NCBI GenBank assembly: GCA_003554915.1
Contig: PWHM01000040.1
Coordinates: 1-20,618, forward strand
DNA from: Candidatus Nealsoniibacteriota bacterium
GTDB taxonomy: Bacteria; Patescibacteriota; Minisyncoccia; Minisyncoccales; PWPS01
Length of the DNA: 20,618 nt
Direction of reading: 5' to 3'
Shown: positions 1 to 8,381 of the stretch, in pieces
Numbering within the stretch: position 1 is the first letter of the stretch
Layout of the letters: each line of letters opens with the position of its first letter
The notes under the pieces: generated by a model
Database searches by the model: none
What the model saw: only the letters and a program-made list of their open reading frames with translations
What the model was told of the DNA's origin: nothing
Translations under genes and position numbers: made by a program

Positions 1-70
1 AACTTAAAATAAAAGTTTTCCCAACCACTAATAAAAACAATAAAGGAATTAAAAAATAAAAACTAAAACT

Positions 71-1195
71 ATGAAACTCAAAATCCTCCAAGACAATTTA
101 AAAGAAGGAGTGTTAATCGCCAATAGAATAGCAACCAAATCGGTTTCTTTACCTATTTTAAAAAATATTCATATGGAAACCGAGGAAAACTTTTTATGTC
201 TCTCGGCTACCGATTTGGAAGTGGGAGTAAAATGGTGGTCCTTAACCAAGGTTGAAAAAGAGGGTAAAACCACTATTCCTTTGGATATCTTTTCCAGCTT
301 CGTTAATCTTTTACCTAAAGAGGAAAAAGTGGATATTTCCGGAAAAGGAAATGATATTTCAATTAAGTGTGAGGATTATAAAACAAAAATAAAAGGATTG
401 GATGCGGAAGATTTTCCGATTATTCCTCAAGTGAAAGAAGATAAGGAGATAAAAATTAAAACCACTAAATTTTTCGAAGGATTAAAACAAGTCGTGGATA
501 TCCCCTCCAACACTAAAGTAAAACCGGAAATATCGGGAGTATTTTTTCAGTTTGAAGGAAAAACTTTAAAATTAGCGGCTACGGACAGTTACAGACTTGC
601 GGAAAAAATTATATTTCTGGAAGAAAAAATTAAAAAAGAATTTTCCTTTATTTTACCTCAAAAAGCGGCTAAAGAGCTTTTGAATATATTTGAAAATGAA
701 AGTGAAATAAAGATAAGATTTGATTCTAACCAAGTTCTTTTTGAGTCAGAAATGGAAGAGACCGATCATCCTAAAATACAACTCACTTCCAAACTGATAG
801 AAGGGGAATATCCCGATTACGAAGCTATTATTCCGGAAAAGACAAACACTCAAATTTTACTTCAAAAAGAAGAGTTTTTAAATAAAATAAAAGCCGCCAG
901 TTTGTTCAGCGGAAAGGTTAACGAAGTTACTTTGGAGATCAGTGATGATGCCGATGAAATGAAGATATTCAGCAAGGATAATGATTTAGGGGATTATGAA
1001 ACGGAGATTAAAGGAAAAGTGGAAGGAGAAGATGTTAAAATATCTTTCAATCATCGATTTTTAAAAGACGGACTTTCAGAAATAAGATCTTCAGAAGTTG
1101 TTTTATCCGTAAGCGGTAAGTCGAGTCCGGGAAAAATTACCCCCGTCGGAAATGATGATTTTCTTTACGTGGTAATGCCCATTAAAAACGATTAA
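71..1195 (+). CDS. dnaN: DNA polymerase III subunit beta (sliding clamp)
   Basis: This is the ring-shaped clamp that tethers DNA polymerase III to DNA and binds other replication and repair proteins. The 374-residue product is full length for the family. Three clamp folds can be placed at about 1-120, 125-245 and 250-374. Recognisable stretches are SLPILKNI near residue 28, AATDSYRLA near residue 170, SGKVNEVTLE in the last domain, and a C-terminal end YVVMPIKND that resembles the usual YVVMPMR terminus. The ATG at 71 is the natural start for the family. No good Shine-Dalgarno lies just upstream; an AAAGGA at 42-47 is too far away. The first 70 bases are AT-rich and hold no gene. Its stop overlaps the stop of the convergent penicillin-binding protein gene. 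dnaN often sits beside dnaA near the origin, but dnaA is not in this window. Confidence 0.97.
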   Translation: MKLKILQDNLKEGVLIANRIATKSVSLPILKNIHMETEENFLCLSATDLEVGVKWWSLTKVEKEGKTTIPLDIFSSFVNLLPKEEKVDISGKGNDISIKCEDYKTKIKGLDAEDFPIIPQVKEDKEIKIKTTKFFEGLKQVVDIPSNTKVKPEISGVFFQFEGKTLKLAATDSYRLAEKIIFLEEKIKKEFSFILPQKAAKELLNIFENESEIKIRFDSNQVLFESEMEETDHPKIQLTSKLIEGEYPDYEAIIPEKTNTQILLQKEEFLNKIKAASLFSGKVNEVTLEISDDADEMKIFSKDNDLGDYETEIKGKVEGEDVKISFNHRFLKDGLSEIRSSEVVLSVSGKSSPGKITPVGNDDFLYVVMPIKND

Positions 1196-3075
1196 TTTTT
1201 AATTGATTCGTTTATAAGTACTCTCCAAGCCGGCCCGGCCACTGAAAGCCCGGGAGCATTTCTCATCGACTCGTTATTATTATTTCCGGCCCAAACTCCG
1301 ACTACTATATTTGAAGTATAACCTACGGCCCAGCCGTCCCGGAAATTTTGAGTTGACCCGGTTTTTACGGCTACGTTATGATCTTCAAAGTGAAGTAATG
1401 AATTACTGCCGAACATCGGAGATCTGGCCTCATTATCACTTAATATATCCGTTATTTCCCTGGCAACGGAAGTCTCCAAAACACGGCGAGGTGTTGATTT
1501 TTTTTCGGTCAATACATTTCCCGTTGAGTCTTCTATTTTTAAAATGGAAGCGGGAGGATTTCTAAGCCCTCCGGTGGCGAATACTCCGTAGGCGGAAGTA
1601 AGTTCCAAAAGCTTTATTTCTCCTCCACCCAATACGAGAGACAGCCCGTAATGGTAAGGGTTTTCGGTAAAAGTTGTTATTCCGAGTCTTTCTGCAAAGT
1701 TGATACTTTGAGGAAGTCCGGCCATTTCGTCCAGCACTTTAACTGAAGGAACATTTAAAGATTGTGCCAAGGACTCTCTTAGTGTTACCGTCCCTCTGAA
1801 TTTACCGTCGTAGTTTCTGGGTATATAAGGGTTGGCCGTAGTTCCGAAGTTGGTTCTTTCGTCGATAACTACCGTATTACCACTGTATCCGTTTTTGAAG
1901 GCTTCGGCGTAAACAATCGGCTTAAAGGCTGATCCGGGCTGTCTGCCGCGAAGAGTTACATTGGTGTAAGGATCAAAAAGACAATCCTTACCCGGAACAC
2001 AATCGTCCGGATATTTTTCCCCATAATAATCAGCTGATCCGACCATGGATAAAATTTCTCCGGTATTCGGATCGACTATCACTATCGCCATATTGTTGGC
2101 ATTAAAGCGACTCCTGTTTTGCTCTGCGACCAGATCGGCTATGTTTTCCGCCTTTCTTTGAAATTCGTAGTCCAAGGTCGTGTATATTTTTAATCCTCTT
2201 TGATTTAAAAACTCACTTCCGTAAGTTTCTTCGAGTTGTTGTTTTACTTGCAGAACGAAATGAGGCGCCCTTAAATAATTTCTAAATCTGGAAAATTCCG
2301 GTTCTTCTTTCAAAGCTTCTTCCATCTGTTCGTCAGAAAGACTTCCGAGCTGATTCATCCTTCTTATTACGTAATCTCTCCTACCTATCAATGCGTTGAG
2401 ATTGTCCCCGTAAGGAGAAAGGGCGGAAGGGGATTTAATCATCGCTACCAAGATAGCCGATTCGGAAACGGTTAAATCGGAAACCGATTTTCCGAAAAAC
2501 GACTGAGCAGCGGTTTCTATTCCGTATACGTTGTGGCCGAAAGGAATCTGGTTGAAATAAAATTCCAATATTTCATCTTTTCCGTGCCTTCTTTCCAATT
2601 CAATCGTTAAAATCATTTCTCTGACTTTTCTCATAAAGGTTTTCTCATGGGTCAGTAGAGCCGATCTTACCAATTGCTGGGAAATAGTGGATCCGCCGGC
2701 GGAAAGATTTCTTTCTCTCAAGTTGACAAGTATTGAACGGCCTATTCCTTCCATATCGATTCCGAAGTGGTCGTAATAATTGGAGTCTTCCGCAGCCAAG
2801 AGAGCATAAATGAGGTGGTCGGGGATATTTTCTATGTTTGTAAGCTCTCGTCTTTCTTCTCCATGCATAGTATATAAGAGATGCTCTCCGGTTCGATCAT
2901 ATATCCTGGTCGGCCGACTTACGGTTCTACTTACGAACTCCTCCGGACGGGGCAGGTCTCTGGCAAAATATATAAAACTAAGCGACCCGACAAAAATTCC
3001 TAAGAAAAACAAAGTTACCACCACGTAAAACAGTGTTGATAAAAAGCTTTTTGTTTTTTTAAATAAATTTTTCAT
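1192..3075 (-). CDS. Class A penicillin-binding protein (PBP1A family)
   Basis: A bifunctional peptidoglycan synthase that polymerises glycan strands and cross-links stem peptides at the outer face of the membrane. The 627 residues show a short cytoplasmic N terminus and one membrane anchor at about 15-37. The GT51 glycosyltransferase domain spans about 60-240, with the catalytic AAEDSNYYDHFG (Glu96), the GGSTISQQLVR stretch near 127-137, and a second acidic motif KDEILEFYFN near 166-175. The penicillin-binding transpeptidase domain spans about 325-620, with SAFK (Ser382, Lys385), SLN (439-441) and KTG (571-573). All catalytic motifs look intact. The gene is monocistronic between two oppositely oriented neighbours. 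A good promoter lies only 12 bases upstream of the ATG, so the leader would be very short. Function is clear; the exact physiological equivalent among mrcA, ponA or pbpF is not. Confidence 0.95.
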   Translation of the reverse strand: MKNLFKKTKSFLSTLFYVVVTLFFLGIFVGSLSFIYFARDLPRPEEFVSRTVSRPTRIYDRTGEHLLYTMHGEERRELTNIENIPDHLIYALLAAEDSNYYDHFGIDMEGIGRSILVNLRERNLSAGGSTISQQLVRSALLTHEKTFMRKVREMILTIELERRHGKDEILEFYFNQIPFGHNVYGIETAAQSFFGKSVSDLTVSESAILVAMIKSPSALSPYGDNLNALIGRRDYVIRRMNQLGSLSDEQMEEALKEEPEFSRFRNYLRAPHFVLQVKQQLEETYGSEFLNQRGLKIYTTLDYEFQRKAENIADLVAEQNRSRFNANNMAIVIVDPNTGEILSMVGSADYYGEKYPDDCVPGKDCLFDPYTNVTLRGRQPGSAFKPIVYAEAFKNGYSGNTVVIDERTNFGTTANPYIPRNYDGKFRGTVTLRESLAQSLNVPSVKVLDEMAGLPQSINFAERLGITTFTENPYHYGLSLVLGGGEIKLLELTSAYGVFATGGLRNPPASILKIEDSTGNVLTEKKSTPRRVLETSVAREITDILSDNEARSPMFGSNSLLHFEDHNVAVKTGSTQNFRDGWAVGYTSNIVVGVWAGNNNNESMRNAPGLSVAGPAWRVLINESIKN

Positions 3076-3087
3076 TTCGCCTAAAAT

Positions 3088-3116
3088 ACTATAACATTTT
3101 TTTTAAGTACAATCAA
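3088..3116 (-). promoter_or_regulatory. Sigma70-type promoter for the class A PBP gene
   Basis: On the minus strand, TTGATT (3111-3116) and TATAGT (3088-3093) are separated by 17 bases. Transcription would start near 3081, about six bases before the ATG. This would give a nearly leaderless mRNA. Only AGGCG lies before the start, so no real Shine-Dalgarno is visible. Confidence 0.55.
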
Positions 3117-3155
3117 TTTAAAAATAAAGTTAAATATGCTAAAATAAATTCAACT

Positions 3156-3160
3156 AAGGA
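3156..3160 (+). promoter_or_regulatory. Ribosome binding site deciding the tyrS start
   Basis: AAGGA lies 8 bases before the TTG at 3169 and 14 bases before the ATG at 3175. The spacing favours TTG; codon identity favours ATG. The two choices differ by two residues. It is one of few Shine-Dalgarno-like sequences in the window. A possible -10 element, TATGCT, is at 3135-3140 without a convincing -35. Confidence 0.5.
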
Positions 3161-3168
3161 AATGTTTT

Positions 3169-4362
3169 TTGATTATGAATAAAAAAGAAAAAATAAAAGA
3201 TTTGCTAACCAGAGGAGTTGAAGACGTAATAAGTGAAAAAGAGCTTAAGAAAAAATTGGAATCCGGAGAAAAATTGAGAGTGAAATTGGGTGTTGATCCT
3301 ACGGGTCCGAAAATTCATCTGGGACGAGCTTCTCAGTTTTGGAAGTTGAGAAACTTCCAAGAGTTGGGTCATCAAGTAGTTTTAATTATTGGAGATTTTA
3401 CCGCACAAATTGGAGATGCCTCCGACAAACAAGCTATGCGTACCCCTCTTACCGAAAAGGAAATAGAAAAAAACATGGAAGGATATGTTGATCAAATAGG
3501 TAAGATAATCGATATGGACAAGGTCGAACTCAGACACAACAGTGAGTGGCTCGACGAAATGAAAATCAAAGAGATAATTTCAATAGCGATGGATTTTACG
3601 GCTCAACAGTTAATCAGAAGAAGAAACTTTAAAGAAAGATGGGAAGAAGACAAACCGATAGGAATTCATGAGCTTCTCTATCCATTGCTTCAAGGATATG
3701 ACTCGGTAGCGGTGGAAGCTGACGTGGAGATAGGTGGCTTTGATCAGTTATTCAATTTAAAAACCGGAAGGAAGATACAAAAATTATTCAACCGGGAACC
3801 TCAACAGATAATGACTTTTCAAATGCTCTACGGTCTGGATGGCAGAAAGATGTCCACCAGCTGGGGTAATGTAGTTACCATAGTTGATGATCCCGAAGAC
3901 ATGTACGGAAAAATAATGTCCCTAAACGACGAATTGATATTAGATTATTTCAAACTTTGTGCTTTTTACTCCGAAGAAGAATTGAAAAGAGTTAAAAAAG
4001 AGATGAAAAAGAAAAATCCTAAGCTCTTGAAAAAAGAGTTGGCTGAAGAAATAGTAAAGCTTTATCACGGGAAAAAGAAGGCAGGAAGAGCTAAAGAGGA
4101 GTTCGAAAAGGTTTTTGAAGAAGGGGGTGTCCCTCAAGACATTCCCGAAATAAAGATTAAAAAAGAAAAAGTGGGCGCTTTGGATTTGGTTTTCGCCACC
4201 GGTCTGGTTAATTCCAAAAGTCAGGCGAAGAGATTAATTAAGCAAGGAGCGGTGAAAATCGAAGACAAAAAAATTAAAAGCTGGAAAGACGAAATCCGGA
4301 TTAAGGAGGGAATGATAATCAAGATAGGCAAGAAGAGGTTCGCTAAGATTCTGAAGAAGTGA
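3169..4362 (+). CDS. tyrS: Tyrosyl-tRNA synthetase
   Basis: A class I aminoacyl-tRNA synthetase that charges tRNA-Tyr with tyrosine using ATP, acting in the cytoplasm. The 397-residue product has the Rossmann catalytic core with VDPTGPKIHLGR, where HLGR (50-53) is the HIGH-type motif. It also has DFTAQIGD near 76-83, YPLLQGYDSV near 171-180, and KMSTS (227-231) as the KMSKS loop. A C-terminal S4 RNA-binding domain covers about 337-395, with KSQAKRLIKQGAVKI. The pattern fits the longer TyrZ-like TyrRS subgroup better than the E. coli type. The start is TTG at 3169 or ATG at 3175. The last 20 bases overlap the 3' end of convergent ruvC. It ends in TGA, which argues for the standard bacterial code here. 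Confidence 0.96.
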   Translation: MIMNKKEKIKDLLTRGVEDVISEKELKKKLESGEKLRVKLGVDPTGPKIHLGRASQFWKLRNFQELGHQVVLIIGDFTAQIGDASDKQAMRTPLTEKEIEKNMEGYVDQIGKIIDMDKVELRHNSEWLDEMKIKEIISIAMDFTAQQLIRRRNFKERWEEDKPIGIHELLYPLLQGYDSVAVEADVEIGGFDQLFNLKTGRKIQKLFNREPQQIMTFQMLYGLDGRKMSTSWGNVVTIVDDPEDMYGKIMSLNDELILDYFKLCAFYSEEELKRVKKEMKKKNPKLLKKELAEEIVKLYHGKKKAGRAKEEFEKVFEEGGVPQDIPEIKIKKEKVGALDLVFATGLVNSKSQAKRLIKQGAVKIEDKKIKSWKDEIRIKEGMIIKIGKKRFAKILKK

Positions 4363-4837
4363 TCGAATCCCGCTTTATTTTTTGAGCTCCACAGATAGCG
4401 GCTCCCAAAGCGTCAGCCACGTCGTTAGGACGTGGTCTTTCTTTTAGATTGAGCTCCGCCTTTATCATTTTTTGAACTTGCATTTTTTTTGCTTTTCCGT
4501 GTCCGGCTACGGTCGCTTTTATTTGAGAAGGTGTAAATTCATAAACCGGAATTTCATTTTTAGCCGCTTTCAGCATCACTATTCCCTTGACTTGACTTAC
4601 GGTCATCGCCGTCTTTACGTTTTTACTGAAATATATTTTTTCTACCGCCAAAACGTCCGGAGAGTGTGATTTAAATATTTTTTCCAACTCTTCATCTATT
4701 TTTTTTAAACGTTTCGCATCCGATAGAGTTTTTTCCGTTTTTATCAATCCGTATTCCAAACAAACCAAAGAACTTTTCTTTTCTATTATTCCATAGCCCG
4801 AAGTGGCCGTTCCCGGATCTATTCCCAATATTATCAT
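4343..4837 (-). CDS. ruvC: Crossover junction endodeoxyribonuclease RuvC
   Basis: A Holliday junction resolvase that cuts symmetrically across four-way junctions during recombinational repair. The 164-residue length is typical. The four metal-binding acidic residues of the RNase H-like fold are present: Asp7 in GIDPGTATSGYG, Glu66 in VEKIYF, and Asp139 and Asp142 in NDVADALGAAICG. It is the last gene of a minus-strand operon and its ATG overlaps the yebC stop by 4 bases, which indicates translational coupling. Its 3' end overlaps convergent tyrS by 20 bases, leaving no room for a separate terminator. RuvB is encoded two genes upstream. RuvA is not in the window and would have to lie elsewhere. 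Confidence 0.97.
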   Translation of the reverse strand: MIILGIDPGTATSGYGIIEKKSSLVCLEYGLIKTEKTLSDAKRLKKIDEELEKIFKSHSPDVLAVEKIYFSKNVKTAMTVSQVKGIVMLKAAKNEIPVYEFTPSQIKATVAGHGKAKKMQVQKMIKAELNLKERPRPNDVADALGAAICGAQKIKRDSITSSES

Positions 4838-5529
4838 TTTGTTGTATAGTAAATATTTTCCACTTCTTCGTGCTCTTCCAATTTTTCCAGAAAACCTTCA
4901 TATTGTTTTTCTAACTTAATTTCCGTTTTTGGCTTGTATCCCAAGTCGGAAGAAATTATTTCCAAACCCTTATCTTTCAAATCTTTTTTAATCTTCGTAA
5001 AGCCTTCCGGGGAAGTGTAAACCAACATGGAATCGTCTTTATACTCTATATCTTCTACGCCGGCCTCTATTGCTGAAAGTTCGTTTTCTTCCGATTTTTC
5101 AATTTCGATCACTCCTTTCCTATTAAAAAGCCAAGCTACCGATCCGGGCTTAGCCAATTTTCCTCCTCTTCTTTTCAATATTTGATTAATTTCGGTTACG
5201 GTTCGATTTTTATTGTCCGATGATCCTTTTAATATTACGGCTAATCCTTCCGGTCCGTAGACCTCCAAGGTAAAATCTTCCAATTTACCCTCCTGACCTT
5301 CCCCCGCTCCCTTTTTGATCGCTTTTTTGATGTTCTCTTTCGGCATATCCGCTTCTTTGGCCTTTTCGATAGCCGCTTTCAATTCAGAGTTCATTTCCGG
5401 ATCCTTTTCTCCGGTTTCCCTGACCGCCGTCATTATCATTTTGGAAATGCGGGAGAACTTTTTAGCTCTCTTTTTGTCTTTTTTCTCTTTTTCTCTTTTT
5501 ATGTTGCTCCAATGACTGTGCCCGGCCAT
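4834..5529 (-). CDS. yebC: YebC/PmpR family protein
   Basis: A YebC-family protein of 231 residues, close to the family norm. Members were described as DNA-binding transcriptional regulators, and more recent work links them to translation of difficult proline-containing stretches; which role applies here cannot be read from sequence. The signature N terminus MAGHSHWSNIKREKEKKDKKRAKKF is present in full over residues 1-25. It is followed by EADMPKENIKKAIKKG near 75-90 and the domain with YGPEGLAVILKGSSDNKNRT near 110-130, both typical. It lies 2 bases after ruvB and overlaps ruvC by 4 bases. The yebC-ruvC neighbourhood is conserved in many bacteria, which supports the assignment. Confidence 0.95.
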   Translation of the reverse strand: MAGHSHWSNIKREKEKKDKKRAKKFSRISKMIMTAVRETGEKDPEMNSELKAAIEKAKEADMPKENIKKAIKKGAGEGQEGKLEDFTLEVYGPEGLAVILKGSSDNKNRTVTEINQILKRRGGKLAKPGSVAWLFNRKGVIEIEKSEENELSAIEAGVEDIEYKDDSMLVYTSPEGFTKIKKDLKDKGLEIISSDLGYKPKTEIKLEKQYEGFLEKLEEHEEVENIYYTTK

Positions 5530-5531
5530 AA

Positions 5532-6536
5532 TTATTTTTCAAGATGGTTATAAGCTTTTTCCGTGGCGATTCTTCCTCTGGAAGTCCTTTTTATAAAACC
5601 TATTTGAACCAAGTAAGGTTCGTATATCTCCAATATGGTATCTTTGTTTTCGTTCGCCGCCGCCGCTATCGCCTTTATGCCCGCCGGCCCTCCGTCGAAT
5701 TTTTCCATTATCGTGGTCAGTATGTTTATATCACCCGACTCCAACCCTTTTTCGTCTATATTAAGGCTATCGAAAGTTTTCTTTGTAATTTTGGGGTTTA
5801 TCGTTCCGTCTCCCTCGACTTCCGCGAAATCCCTGACTCTTTTCAAGAGTCTGTTCGCTACCCGGGGAGTGAACCTGGATCTTTCGGCGATATCTTTTAT
5901 TGACTCTTCGTCTATTTTTACACCTAAAATTTCAGCCGATCTCCGGATTATTTTTTCTATCTCCTCTTTGCTGTAGGGCTTTAATCTGAAAGTTGCGCCG
6001 AATCTGTTTCTCAGGGGTCCGGAAAGAAGAGCCAATTGAGTCGTCGCTCCTATTAGAGTAAAGCGGGGAATATTCAAATCCACGGTTCTGGCCATCGGCC
6101 CGTTTCCGACCATCAAGTTTAAATTGAATTCTTCCAAAACCGGGTAGGCCATTTCTTCACAAACCTTGTTCAGTCTGTGAATCTCGTCGATGAAGAGAAC
6201 GTCTCCTTCCGACAAATTGGTGAGAATTGCCGCCAATTCCCCCGATTTTTTAATGGCCGGACCGGAAGTGATTCTGATTCCGGCGTTCATCTCCTTGGCG
6301 ATAAGGTAAGCCAAAGTCGTTTTACCCAAACCGGAATTTCCGTGAAAAAGCATGTGGTCCGGACAGGATTCTCCTCGCTTTTCAGCCGCTTTTATCATTA
6401 TCTGCACGTTTTGCTTTGCTTTTTTTTGTCCGATGTACTCATCCCACCCTTTTGGTCGCAAGGCCAAATCCAGAGCCCTGTCTTCCTCAACTTGTTCAGG
6501 AGTCGTTTTTTTGGTTTCAGTATTTTTTTCGGTCAT
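5532..6536 (-). CDS. ruvB: Holliday junction branch migration ATPase RuvB
   Basis: A hexameric AAA+ motor that, with RuvA, drives branch migration of Holliday junctions before RuvC cuts them. The 334 residues show the N-terminal LRPKGWDEYIGQ box near 26-37, Walker A GNSGLGKTT (66-74), Walker B LFIDEIHR (114-121), sensor 1 IGATT (162-166), a putative arginine finger in GPLRNRFG (173-180), and a C-terminal winged-helix region ending in GFIKRTSRGRIATEKAY. Walker A is unusual: most RuvB proteins have GPPGLGKTT, whereas here residues 67-68 are Asn-Ser. The key Gly-Lys-Thr is intact, so ATP binding is expected. The ATG overlaps the upstream PilB-like gene stop by 4 bases and the stop lies 2 bases before yebC. 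Confidence 0.96.
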   Translation of the reverse strand: MTEKNTETKKTTPEQVEEDRALDLALRPKGWDEYIGQKKAKQNVQIMIKAAEKRGESCPDHMLFHGNSGLGKTTLAYLIAKEMNAGIRITSGPAIKKSGELAAILTNLSEGDVLFIDEIHRLNKVCEEMAYPVLEEFNLNLMVGNGPMARTVDLNIPRFTLIGATTQLALLSGPLRNRFGATFRLKPYSKEEIEKIIRRSAEILGVKIDEESIKDIAERSRFTPRVANRLLKRVRDFAEVEGDGTINPKITKKTFDSLNIDEKGLESGDINILTTIMEKFDGGPAGIKAIAAAANENKDTILEIYEPYLVQIGFIKRTSRGRIATEKAYNHLEK

Positions 6537-7852
6537 AATCCGGTTACGCGGTCAACTTCTTCTATCGTTGTTGTTCCTTTTATTATTTTAATCAGCCCGG
6601 ATTGCTTTAAGGTAACCATTCCTTTTTCTATGGCTTTTTTTCTAATTTCCGCCGTGGAGGGGTTCGAAAATATTAAATTTTCTATCTCCTCATCAACGAT
6701 CAAGGCCTCGAAAATTCCCGATCTTCCTTTATAGCCGGTAAAATGGCACTCTTTACAACCCTTGGCTTTGTAAATTTCGGTCTCTTCCGTATAGTCGATA
6801 TCCACTTCGACTTCTTCCAGAGATTCTTTTAGGGTTTTGAAAAGATCTTCGTCGACGTCTTTTATTTTGGTTTTTATTTTGCACCTGTCGCATAATTTTC
6901 TGACCAATCTCTGAGCTATTATGATATTCAGTGCCGGAGCTATGTTGGCCGGTTCTTCACCCAGAGCTTGCATTCTCGGTATGGCTCCCGCTGCGTCGTT
7001 CGTATGCATGGTGGTAAAGACCGTATGCCCCGTTAGAGCGGCCTGCAGGCCAATGGAGGCGGTTTCCAGGTCCCTTACCTCACCAACCAGGATTACGTCC
7101 GGGTCCTGACGAACTATGGCTCTGAGGCCGTTGGCGAAGTCATAACCCTTGTCGGGACTTACTTCGGTTTGTGATATTCCGTCCAAATGGTATTCAATCG
7201 GGTCCTCTATGGTTATTATTTTTATTCCCGGATTACGAACATCTTTTAAAAACGCATAAAGAGAAGTGGTTTTACCCGATCCCGTGGGACCGGTTACGAT
7301 TATCATTCCGTTCGGCTTTTTTATTTCTTTTTTGAAAATTTCAAGTAATTCGTCCCGAAGGCCCAGCTTTTCAACGGTTATCAGTTTGCTCGGATCCAGA
7401 ATTCTCATCACGAAAGTTTCTCCGTGCTCGGAGGGAAGGGCGGACATTCTTATCTCTATCGCCCTTTTTTCTTCTTTACTCGGATAGAGTATGGTGAATC
7501 TTCCGTCTTGAGGTTTGTTTTCAATATTCAGCTTAACGCCCGAAAGAAGCTTTATTCTGGAAGCTAAACTGTCGTAAACGTCTCTTTCTATATCGATTAC
7601 GTCTTGCAAAACTCCGTCTATTCTTATTCTTATCTTAGCTTTTTCTTCGGAAGGTTCGATATGGACGTCCGAACTTTTCATAACTACGCCTCCGGCCATT
7701 ACTAAGTTGAACAGTTTGGATATGTCTTTCCCCAAGGTCTTTTTTACTTCTTCTTTAAAATCGGGAACATTACTTACACTTCTTTTTACTTCTCGAGCCA
7801 AAGATTCCGATATGGTTATTTCGTCGGTTATTTTTTCTCTTTTTTTATTCAT
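6533..7852 (-). CDS. GspE/PilB-family type IV pilus or secretion ATPase
   Basis: A hexameric ATPase that powers pilin polymerisation in type IV pili or pseudopilin assembly in type II secretion, working at the inner face of the membrane. Visible motifs are KSSDVHIEPSEE near 59-70, RIDGVLQD near 77-84, Walker A GPTGSGKTT (188-196), the Asp box ITIEDPIEYHLDG near 213-225, Walker B DVILVGEVRD (252-261) and the His box TGHTVFTTMHTND (274-286). A tetracysteine zinc site is formed by C321/C324 and C366/C369. The 439 residues are short because the large N-terminal domain of canonical PilB/GspE is missing. The zinc site argues for PilB/GspE rather than the retraction ATPase PilT. It heads the operon with ruvB, yebC and ruvC. 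Confidence 0.93.
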   Translation of the reverse strand: MNKKREKITDEITISESLAREVKRSVSNVPDFKEEVKKTLGKDISKLFNLVMAGGVVMKSSDVHIEPSEEKAKIRIRIDGVLQDVIDIERDVYDSLASRIKLLSGVKLNIENKPQDGRFTILYPSKEEKRAIEIRMSALPSEHGETFVMRILDPSKLITVEKLGLRDELLEIFKKEIKKPNGMIIVTGPTGSGKTTSLYAFLKDVRNPGIKIITIEDPIEYHLDGISQTEVSPDKGYDFANGLRAIVRQDPDVILVGEVRDLETASIGLQAALTGHTVFTTMHTNDAAGAIPRMQALGEEPANIAPALNIIIAQRLVRKLCDRCKIKTKIKDVDEDLFKTLKESLEEVEVDIDYTEETEIYKAKGCKECHFTGYKGRSGIFEALIVDEEIENLIFSNPSTAEIRKKAIEKGMVTLKQSGLIKIIKGTTTIEEVDRVTGL

Positions 7853-7877
7853 GGTAATATTATTATTACTATGTTAA

Positions 7878-7906
7878 ACTTTAACCTAAAAGTTGGCTTA
7901 AGTCAA
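7878..7906 (-). promoter_or_regulatory. Candidate promoter for the PilB-ruvB-yebC-ruvC operon
   Basis: On the minus strand, TTGACT (7901-7906) and TAAAGT (7878-7883) are 17 bases apart. Initiation near 7871 would leave a leader of about 19 bases before the ATG at 7852. The -10 box matches the consensus at only four positions. The element lies in the gap between divergent genes and just upstream of the tsaE start chosen here. Confidence 0.4.
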
Positions 7907-7909
7907 TTT

Positions 7910-8362
7910 ATGAAAATAAAAACCGAAAGCAAAAAGGAAACCGAAAAAGCGGGCAAAAAGATTGCCGAAGCGATAAAAAAAGAAGGCCGACCGACTAAAA
8001 TCGGTTTGAAAGGAGAGCTGGGTTCCGGAAAAACGACTTTCGTCAGAGGATTTGCCGAAGAATTCGGTTTAAAAGAAATTACCAGCCCTACCTTCGTAAT
8101 AATGAAAAAGTATGAGATTGAGGGGCGATTCAAGTTTTTTTATCATGTGGATTGTTACAGAATTGCAACAAAGAGCAATTTGAGTGAAATTGATTTTGAA
8201 TCCGTTGTGCAGGGTCCTGAAAATATAGTTTTAGTCGAGTGGCCGGGAAGACTTACTAATTTTCCCGACGAAGGTGAAATTATAGAGTTTGAGTTTATTT
8301 CCAAAAACCGCAGAAGAATAAAAGTGCCGGATATGTTCAGGTTGAATAAAGCCGACTTTTAA
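7910..8362 (+). CDS. tsaE: tRNA threonylcarbamoyladenosine biosynthesis ATPase TsaE
   Basis: TsaE is the small P-loop ATPase that acts with TsaB and TsaD to place threonylcarbamoyl on A37 of tRNAs that read ANN codons. From the ATG at 7910 the product has 150 residues. It begins MKIKTESKKETEKAGKKIAE, as expected for the family, with Walker A GELGSGKTT at 35-43, SPTFV near 59-63, the HVDCYRI motif (79-85) and VEWPGRL (109-115). An in-frame ATG at 7871 would add 13 residues; I reject it because they lie outside the family alignment and coincide with the divergent promoter region. No clear Shine-Dalgarno precedes either start. TsaB and TsaD are not in the window. The promoter of the next tRNA gene lies inside the 3' end of this gene. 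Confidence 0.93.
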   Translation: MKIKTESKKETEKAGKKIAEAIKKEGRPTKIGLKGELGSGKTTFVRGFAEEFGLKEITSPTFVIMKKYEIEGRFKFFYHVDCYRIATKSNLSEIDFESVVQGPENIVLVEWPGRLTNFPDEGEIIEFEFISKNRRRIKVPDMFRLNKADF

Positions 8363-8370
8363 GTTATAAT
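8342..8370 (+). promoter_or_regulatory. Strong promoter for tRNA-Ala and tRNA-Ser
   Basis: TTGAAT (8342-8347), a 17-base spacer and a consensus TATAAT (8365-8370) lie just upstream of tRNA-Ala. An overlapping second TATAAT at 8370-8375 is also present. The -35 box lies within the end of the tsaE coding sequence. Confidence 0.65.
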
Positions 8371-8381
8371 ATAATCTGTTT

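Noticed and set aside
1..70. Replication origin upstream of dnaN
   Set aside because: No DnaA boxes or AT-rich repeats of origin type were recognised in the 70 bases available, and dnaA is not in view.
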